Assembly: GCF_029873475.1 (NCBI RefSeq) | Contig: NZ_CP123499.1 | Coordinates: 2,976,001 to 3,040,000, forward strand | Origin: Arsenophonus sp. aPb | GTDB taxonomy: Bacteria; Pseudomonadota; Gammaproteobacteria; Enterobacterales; Enterobacteriaceae | DNA: 64,000 nt | Direction: 5' to 3' | Notes under the pieces: generated by a model | The model's input: only the letters and a program-made list of their open reading frames with translations | The model's database searches: none | Told to the model about the DNA's origin: nothing | Part shown: in pieces, positions 58,709-64,000 of the stretch | Position numbering within the stretch: the first letter of the stretch is position 1 | Layout: each line of letters opens with the position of its first letter | Position numbers and translations under genes: made by a program

Positions 58709-59593
58709 CTACTCGTCTAATTTGTTGATCATTAAACGGGCATCTATGATTAATGATCTGGCTTTTTCCTCCCGTTTTTGTAATAGCGCTAGGAATAACA
58801 AATCGGTCAGCGTATTTTGTGCGGCACGAGAAGAAATTGATGAACTACGCCATTCATTTTCACCTGCAACACTTTCCAATACATAATCAGCTAATTTCAC
58901 TAATGGTGTTTGTAGTTTATTACCAACAATAGCAATCACCTTAGCTCCATGCTGCTTAGCAATTGCTGCTGCCTCGCAAATATTTTTTCGCTTACCACTA
59001 AATGAAATAGCAATCTGAATATCTTTTGAAGTAAGGGTTAGTGCTGTTGTTATCTGAACATGGTGATCTAAATCAACTAGCGTAGTAATACCTATTTTTT
59101 GCAATTTATAATAGAGATCTTTGGCTACTAACCCTGACCCACCAATGCCAACAATCTGTACTCTTTGTGCATTATTAACCAATGTAGCAACTTTATTAAA
59201 AATAGGATAATTAATTCGTCGTGTTGTTTCCATGACAGAATCAATTTTTTCTTGTGCCAGTTTCTGTGCAATAACCATCAAACTGTCATTGCTAGCTATC
59301 TGATTATGAATAACTTTATGTGATCGCTCAGTGAGTACTTGCTTACGCCCTAACTCTTCGCTAATAGCCAGTTTTAAAGCCGGGAACCCCTTTACACCAA
59401 CTTTCTGACTAAATTTAACAATAGCGGATTGACTGACACCTATTTGCTCAGCGATTTGTTGTGATGAAAGTAGTAATACTGCTTGTGGTTGTTCAAGAAT
59501 AAAGGTTGCGATTTTCTGCTGATTTAACGCTAACTGAGGTAACAACCATGAAATTTTACTCAATATCGCCATACTATACTTAAGATTATTCAT
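58709..59593 (-). CDS. murR: MurR-like transcriptional repressor (RpiR family)
   Basis: A 294-residue regulator (285 in E. coli). The N-terminal RpiR helix-turn-helix is at about 35-60 (SSQQIAEQIGVSQSAIVKFSQKVGVKGFPAL). The C-terminal SIS domain (about 130-265) binds the sugar phosphate and includes GIGGSGLVAKDL and ISFSGKRKNI. It is divergent from murQP, the E. coli arrangement, where MurR represses murQP until MurNAc-6-phosphate binds. It is convergent with yheS. Confidence 0.92.
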   Translation of the reverse strand: MNNLKYSMAILSKISWLLPQLALNQQKIATFILEQPQAVLLLSSQQIAEQIGVSQSAIVKFSQKVGVKGFPALKLAISEELGRKQVLTERSHKVIHNQIASNDSLMVIAQKLAQEKIDSVMETTRRINYPIFNKVATLVNNAQRVQIVGIGGSGLVAKDLYYKLQKIGITTLVDLDHHVQITTALTLTSKDIQIAISFSGKRKNICEAAAIAKQHGAKVIAIVGNKLQTPLVKLADYVLESVAGENEWRSSSISSRAAQNTLTDLLFLALLQKREEKARSLIIDARLMINKLDE

Positions 59594-59752
59594 AATATCA
59601 GGATCACCGATTAAAATAATTATGATAAATTATTCCTATTTTATTATTTATTATTCTAATCAATTAATGGCTGTTTAAACAAGAAATTAGCTCGCAAAAT
59701 ATTATTTTCATTTTTCTCTTATTCCCTTATTACCATTAAATGAGAATAGATC

Positions 59753-59799
59753 GCTTTGTGATCAATAACACATATAAAGAATAAATAATTCCTTAATAT
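59753..59799 (+). promoter_or_regulatory. Putative CRP-dependent (class II) promoter of murQP
   Basis: TGTGA-TCAATA-ACACA (59757-59772) matches the CRP site TGTGA-N6-TCACA at nine of ten core bases. TAATAT (59794-59799) is a good -10. The CRP site centre at 59764.5 lies 41.5 bases before the expected start near 59806, the spacing of class II CRP promoters. No good -35 is seen, as expected. A MurR operator must lie in the same gap but I could not place it. Confidence 0.65.
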
Positions 59800-59829
59800 C
59801 TCTTAAAAATGACATATAGGAAACATCAA

Positions 59830-60744
59830 ATGACATTAGATCTAAACAAAATGGTAACAGAAAGTCGTAACCCTGTTAGCAATAACATTGATACATTATC
59901 AACCTTAGATATATTAAAAATCATTAACCAGGAAGATAAGAAAGTGCCGATTGCTGTTGAGCAAACGCTCGCTGAAATTGCACTTGTTATTGACAAAGTT
60001 GCCTATGCTTTTCAGCATAGTGGTAGACTGTTTTACAGTGGTGCTGGCACTTCAGGCCGTTTAGGCATTTTAGATGCGAGTGAGTGTCCCCCAACCTATG
60101 GCACCCCTCGTGACATGGTAGTCGGCCTAATCGCAGGTGGACACCAAGCGATTCTGCAAGCGGTAGAAAATGCTGAAGATAATCCACAGCTTGGTGCTGA
60201 TGATCTTAAAGCTTTTAATTTCAATCAAAAAGATGTTTTAGTTGGCATCGCTGCAAGTGGCCGCACACCTTATGTGCTAGGTGCAATGAACTACGCTAAA
60301 ACGACAGGAGCAACCGTTGCCTGTATTAGTTGTAACCCCAACAGTGAAATGGTCAACATAGCAGATATTACAATAACACCGATTGTCGGACCAGAAGTGA
60401 TTACGGGCTCTTCACGAATGAAAGCCGGTACAGCGCAAAAACTAGTCCTTAATATGATCACTACAGGTGCCATGATACGGATTGGAAAAGTATACGGTAA
60501 CCTAATGGTAGATGTAGAAGCAACCAATGCTAAACTTATTGAACGTCAAAAACAGATTGTCATGGCTGCAACGGAGTGTGACCGAGCAACAGCAGAACAT
60601 GCCCTTATTGAATGTAATAACCATTGTAAAACCGCTATCGTTATGATCCTTACCGGCTTTAATCCCCAACAAGCTAAACAAACACTAGCTGATAATCATG
60701 GTTTTATTCGTGCCGCCTTAAAACAGCATACTGGCCATCAATAA
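59830..60744 (+). CDS. murQ: N-acetylmuramic acid 6-phosphate etherase
   Basis: A 304-residue SIS-domain enzyme that removes the lactyl ether from MurNAc-6-phosphate, giving GlcNAc-6-phosphate and lactate. Conserved parts are GAGTSGRLGILDASECPPTYG, VVGLIAGGHQAI, GIAASGRTPYV and GSSRMKAGTAQKLVLNM. I chose the ATG at 59830, with AGGAA upstream. An ATG 21 bases earlier would lie almost on the expected transcription start. It is 21 bases ahead of murP. Confidence 0.95.
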   Translation: MTLDLNKMVTESRNPVSNNIDTLSTLDILKIINQEDKKVPIAVEQTLAEIALVIDKVAYAFQHSGRLFYSGAGTSGRLGILDASECPPTYGTPRDMVVGLIAGGHQAILQAVENAEDNPQLGADDLKAFNFNQKDVLVGIAASGRTPYVLGAMNYAKTTGATVACISCNPNSEMVNIADITITPIVGPEVITGSSRMKAGTAQKLVLNMITTGAMIRIGKVYGNLMVDVEATNAKLIERQKQIVMAATECDRATAEHALIECNNHCKTAIVMILTGFNPQQAKQTLADNHGFIRAALKQHTGHQ

Positions 60745-60765
60745 TCGTTTTAAAGGAAAAGTACC

Positions 60766-62229
60766 ATGGCAAAAATAACTAATGAAATGCTAAAAAAAAT
60801 ACTGGTAACTATTGGCGGCGCTAAAAATATTATTCAGTACGGCAACTGTATGACACGTTTACGTATAACGTTGCATGACATACAATTAGTTGATAAAAAT
60901 CGCCTCAAACAAATCCCCGGTGTATTAGGAATTATTGAAAGTGATAAACAACTACAAATTGTATTAGGTCCAGGTAATGCGCAAACAGCTAATGATATGA
61001 TGAAACAATTATTAGCAAACAGCTCAGAGACAGAAACAATATTACCCACTAGCAATGATTTGCAAAAAATTGCTGCCGACAACAAAAAACAATTAAAAAC
61101 TAAACAAACTAGTGTCGTTCATAAATTTTTATCCACTTTTGCCACCATCTTTACCCCACTGATACCGGGTTTCATTGCTGTTGGTTTATTACTTGGCTTC
61201 GCAACATTGGCCAAACAATTATACTATCCAGCAGGTCTGCCAACTGAAGCAGCACAACAGACTTTTCTTGTTCACTTAATACTCTATATGTCTGTCTTTA
61301 GCAAAGGCCTTTATGCTTTTCTAGGGATCCTAATTGGTTACAATACGCAAAAAGTTTTCGGCGGTTCAGGTGTTAATGGCGCCATTATTGCGTCACTTTT
61401 TATTCTAGGCTACGATCCACACGCAACAACAGGCTTTTTCTCCAATATGAGTACCTTTTTCAATTACACCATTGATGCTCGGGGTAACATTATTGGTATT
61501 TTACTTGCTTGTATCTGTGGTGCCTGGGTTGAACAACAAATCAGGAAAATTATTCCTGCCAGCTTAGATATGATACTGACTTCAGCAATCACATTGCTTA
61601 TTGTTGGCGCCATTACCTATACCATTATTATGCCAATTGGCAGTTATTTGTTTACTGGTATGTCCTGGTTATTTATACACTTAAATGGCAATCCATTTGG
61701 TACTGCTATATTAGCTGGTCTATTTTTGATCGCGGTTGTTTTTGGCGTTCATCAAGGTTTTATTCCGGTTTATTTCGCATTAATGGAGACACAAGGGTTC
61801 AATCCTCTTTTCCCAATCCTGGCTATGGCTGGTGGCGGTCAGATTGGTGCAGCATTTGCGCTCTATATCAAATCAGCTAAGGATTCTAGCTTACGTAATC
61901 AGATACGCGGGGCAATAATCCCAGGTATATTAGGTATTGCTGAGCCTTTAATCTATGGTGTGACTCTACCGCGCATTAAACCTTTTATAACCGCTTGTCT
62001 AGGGGGAGCCGCTGGTGGCTTTTTTATCGGATTAGTTGCCTGGTTAGGTAAACCAATTGGACTCAATTCAGTTTTCGGTCCGTCGGGATTAATAGCTATT
62101 CCATTGATGACATCTACAACCGGTATTTTTAACGGAATACTTATCTATATTGCTGGTTTACTAATTTCCTATTTATTTGGTTTTATTTTTACTTATTTGT
62201 TCGCTAGTAAAAATATTGATCTAAATTAA
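60766..62229 (+). CDS. murP: PTS N-acetylmuramic acid transporter EIIBC
   Basis: A 487-residue PTS permease. The EIIB domain (1-85) has the phosphorylated Cys28 in GNCMTRLRITL. The EIIC domain, with about eight to ten membrane segments from residue 120, contains GIAEPLIYGVTLP near 390. There is no EIIA domain, so it must use the glucose EIIA (Crr), as E. coli MurP does. It imports and phosphorylates MurNAc for MurQ. Confidence 0.94.
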   Translation: MAKITNEMLKKILVTIGGAKNIIQYGNCMTRLRITLHDIQLVDKNRLKQIPGVLGIIESDKQLQIVLGPGNAQTANDMMKQLLANSSETETILPTSNDLQKIAADNKKQLKTKQTSVVHKFLSTFATIFTPLIPGFIAVGLLLGFATLAKQLYYPAGLPTEAAQQTFLVHLILYMSVFSKGLYAFLGILIGYNTQKVFGGSGVNGAIIASLFILGYDPHATTGFFSNMSTFFNYTIDARGNIIGILLACICGAWVEQQIRKIIPASLDMILTSAITLLIVGAITYTIIMPIGSYLFTGMSWLFIHLNGNPFGTAILAGLFLIAVVFGVHQGFIPVYFALMETQGFNPLFPILAMAGGGQIGAAFALYIKSAKDSSLRNQIRGAIIPGILGIAEPLIYGVTLPRIKPFITACLGGAAGGFFIGLVAWLGKPIGLNSVFGPSGLIAIPLMTSTTGIFNGILIYIAGLLISYLFGFIFTYLFASKNIDLN

Positions 62230-62258
62230 TGCAAAAAAGGGGCTTCCCTTTTTTGCAT
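62229..62258. terminator. Strong bidirectional terminator between murP and the LysE-type gene
   Basis: ATGCAAAAAAGGG and CCCTTTTTTGCAT form a perfect 13-pair stem with the loop GCTT. The T and A runs within the stem let it act for murP on the plus strand and for the LysE-type gene on the minus strand. It begins at the last base of murP. Confidence 0.8.
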
Positions 62259-62260
62259 CG

Positions 62261-62863
62261 CTATTGCAACCAAATAAAAGGGATACAAGCGAGAGTAAAA
62301 ATACTCATTGTAATATTAAAAATAAACCAAGCATTACGCCCACGAAGCAAGGTGCCAATTAACGAACCAAAGCCAACCCAGACAAAACCACCGATTAAAT
62401 TGACAATCAACATAACAAAACTTATGATCAAAATTGAGTTAACGTAGTTATCAGCCACACTATAACTACTAACCGCCCCGAGCCCCATCATCCATGCCTT
62501 GGGATTCAAGAATTGTAATAAGCTCCCTTGATACCATTTAATTGATTTGGCAACTTGAGACTCTGTATTAAGTTGCACATGGTGGGATGTAGCGAGTTTC
62601 CAAGCAAGCCATAATAAATAAAAACTTCCAACGAGTTTCATTATAATTTGTAGCACCGGCGAAACCAGTAAAAGAACAGCAAGGCCACCAGCAGAAATAA
62701 ATAGAATACTTTGGATACCAAATATTACGCCGAACATTAAAGGTATTGAACGCCGTAAACCATACTGAGCACCTGATGACGTAAATAATAAATTATTTGG
62801 ACCAGGAGTAATCGCCACAATAAATAAAAAAGTAAATAGCGCAAAAATCAGCCCATGACTCAT
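62261..62863 (-). CDS. LysE/RhtB family amino-acid exporter
   Basis: A 200-residue inner-membrane protein with about six hydrophobic segments. It has the family N-terminus (FIVAITPGPNNLLFTSSGAQYGLRRSIP, with the conserved PGP) and the central LQFLNPKAWMMGLGAVSSY. It probably exports an amino acid or metabolite; the substrate cannot be told from sequence. It lies convergent with murP, between yheS and yheT, where E. coli has neither gene. Confidence 0.88.
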   Translation of the reverse strand: MSHGLIFALFTFLFIVAITPGPNNLLFTSSGAQYGLRRSIPLMFGVIFGIQSILFISAGGLAVLLLVSPVLQIIMKLVGSFYLLWLAWKLATSHHVQLNTESQVAKSIKWYQGSLLQFLNPKAWMMGLGAVSSYSVADNYVNSILIISFVMLIVNLIGGFVWVGFGSLIGTLLRGRNAWFIFNITMSIFTLACIPFIWLQ

Positions 62864-62961
62864 TTAAGATCCTTTGATTAACTATGATTAATCTTTTTCA
62901 TATTAAAAATAACAATATATTATCAGAATATATGTAAAATTAATTATTTAGATTTACAATT

Positions 62962-63936
62962 ATGAGTAAAAATTTTCAACCGATAAATTGGGCTAAAAAC
63001 CCTCATTTACAAACACTACTGCCCCGTATTGTGAGGAAAAAGCCGCAAATCAAACCACTATGGCAACGCCTCGAATTGCCTGATGGCGATTTTATTGATC
63101 TCGCTTGGAGTGAAGATCCCCAATATGCAAAGCATAAACCTCGACTGGTCATCTTTCACGGCTTAGAAGGCAGTTTTAGAAGCCCATATGCCCATGGCAT
63201 GTTGGAAGCGACTAAAAGACGAGGCTGGCTTGGTGTAATTATGCATTTTCGTGGCTGTAGTGGGGAACCAAATCGGCAAAAACGTATTTATCATTCTGGT
63301 GAAATTACCGATGCCCGTTACTTCCTCGAGTGGCAGAAAACAATTTACGGTCAAGTGCCAATTGCTGCTGTTGGCTACTCCCTTGGTGGTAATATGTTAG
63401 CTTGCTATTTAGCAGAGACCGGACAATATGCTGATGTTAATGCCGGAGTCATTGTTTCCGCTCCTTTAATGTTAGAACCTTGTTCAATTCGTTTAGAAAA
63501 AGGGTTTTCACAATTTTATGAACGTTATTTACTAAATGGCTTAAAACGTAATGCAACACGCAAACTCATTCGCTACCCAGGTTCATTACCACTTAATTTG
63601 CTACAACTAAAAAAACTAAAACGGCTACGTGATTTTGATAATGTCGTCACGGCAAAAATACACGGTTTTAAAGATGCTGCAGATTATTATCATCAATGTA
63701 GTGCTCTGCCCCGGTTACCGAATATTCGTGTGCCAACACTGATTATTCATGCAAAAGATGATCCTTTTATGGCACCTGAAGTTGTACCGGATATCAACCA
63801 ATTACCAACTAATATAGAGTATCAAATGACAGAACATGGTGGTCATGTTGGGTTTGTTAGTGGCACATTAAAACAGCCTAAAATGTGGCTTGAGCAACGC
63901 ATACCTGATTGGTTAACCCCACATCTGGAGCCGTAA
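62962..63936 (+). CDS. yheT: YheT family alpha/beta hydrolase
   Basis: A 324-residue hydrolase (340 in E. coli) starting with NPHLQTLLPRI, typical of the family. The nucleophile elbow is GYSLGGN (Ser near residue 143), the oxyanion region FHGLEGS is near 71, and the charge-relay His lies in EHGGHVGF near 291-298. The substrate is unknown. It is followed three bases later by yheU. Confidence 0.93.
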   Translation: MSKNFQPINWAKNPHLQTLLPRIVRKKPQIKPLWQRLELPDGDFIDLAWSEDPQYAKHKPRLVIFHGLEGSFRSPYAHGMLEATKRRGWLGVIMHFRGCSGEPNRQKRIYHSGEITDARYFLEWQKTIYGQVPIAAVGYSLGGNMLACYLAETGQYADVNAGVIVSAPLMLEPCSIRLEKGFSQFYERYLLNGLKRNATRKLIRYPGSLPLNLLQLKKLKRLRDFDNVVTAKIHGFKDAADYYHQCSALPRLPNIRVPTLIIHAKDDPFMAPEVVPDINQLPTNIEYQMTEHGGHVGFVSGTLKQPKMWLEQRIPDWLTPHLEP

Positions 63937-63939
63937 TTT

Positions 63940-64000
63940 ATGATTATTCCATGGCAACAGTTAACAGCGGATACTTTAAATAATTTGATTGAAAGCTTTG
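63940..64000 (+). CDS. yheU: YheU family protein (N-terminal fragment, cut by window edge)
   Basis: The first 20 codons, MIIPWQQLTADTLNNLIESF, match the start of the small UPF0270 protein YheU. It begins three bases after the yheT stop, as in the E. coli yheT-yheU pair. The rest lies outside the window. Confidence 0.85.
   Translation, partial: MIIPWQQLTADTLNNLIESF

Overview
The window is chromosomal DNA of a low-GC member of the Enterobacterales. Nearly every gene has an Escherichia coli counterpart at close to full length. AT-rich intergenic DNA, an intervening sequence in helix 25 of the 23S rRNA, and a biosynthetic rather than mobile gene content point to the Morganellaceae (Proteus, Providencia, Arsenophonus and relatives). 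The genus is an inference, not something I could prove. I see no insertion sequence, prophage, CRISPR array or clearly broken gene.

Layout: (1) 1-6472, minus strand: start of the spc operon (rplN, cut by the window edge), the S10 ribosomal protein operon with its L4-type leader, then bfr and bfd with a Fur-box-like site. (2) 6489-9591: a tuf gene preceded by four tRNA genes (Thr-TGT, Tyr, Gly, Thr-GGT), then divergent coaA. (3) 9633-17648: birA, murB and a complete rRNA operon (16S, tRNA-Glu, 23S, 5S) with P1/P2 promoters. (4) 17763-25472: purHD under a perfect PurR operator, then yjaH, hupA, yjaG, nfi, hemE and nudC on the other strand. (5) 25615-31306: a TPP riboswitch and the complete thiCEFSGH operon. 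(6) 31450-45021: a secreted polysaccharide deacetylase, then rpoC, rpoB, rplL, rplJ, rplA, rplK, nusG and secE, with the L10 leader and the rplL-rpoB attenuator. (7) 45299-51631: a second tuf, fusA, rpsG, rpsL, tusBCD and yheO. (8) 52095-64000: fkpA, slyX, slyD, yheV, kefB, kefG and yheS, then a MurNAc-utilisation islet (murR, murQ, murP) with a LysE-type exporter, then yheT and the start of yheU.

The genes are mainly the core of translation and transcription: ribosomal proteins, EF-Tu, EF-G, RNA polymerase beta and beta', NusG, rRNA, tRNA and tRNA thiolation. They are joined by purine, thiamine, haem, CoA and biotin-protein-ligase functions, iron storage and release, cell-wall sugar recycling, and K+ efflux.

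The most notable signal is the gene order. Relative to E. coli, the two tuf genes have exchanged downstream neighbours: the fusA-linked tuf runs into secE-nusG, and the tRNA-linked tuf runs into bfd-bfr-S10. In addition, purH and murB now flank one single rRNA operon. The roughly 39 kb between the two tuf genes is a circular permutation of the E. coli rrnB-rrnE segment. This is what homologous recombination at both tuf and rrn would produce.
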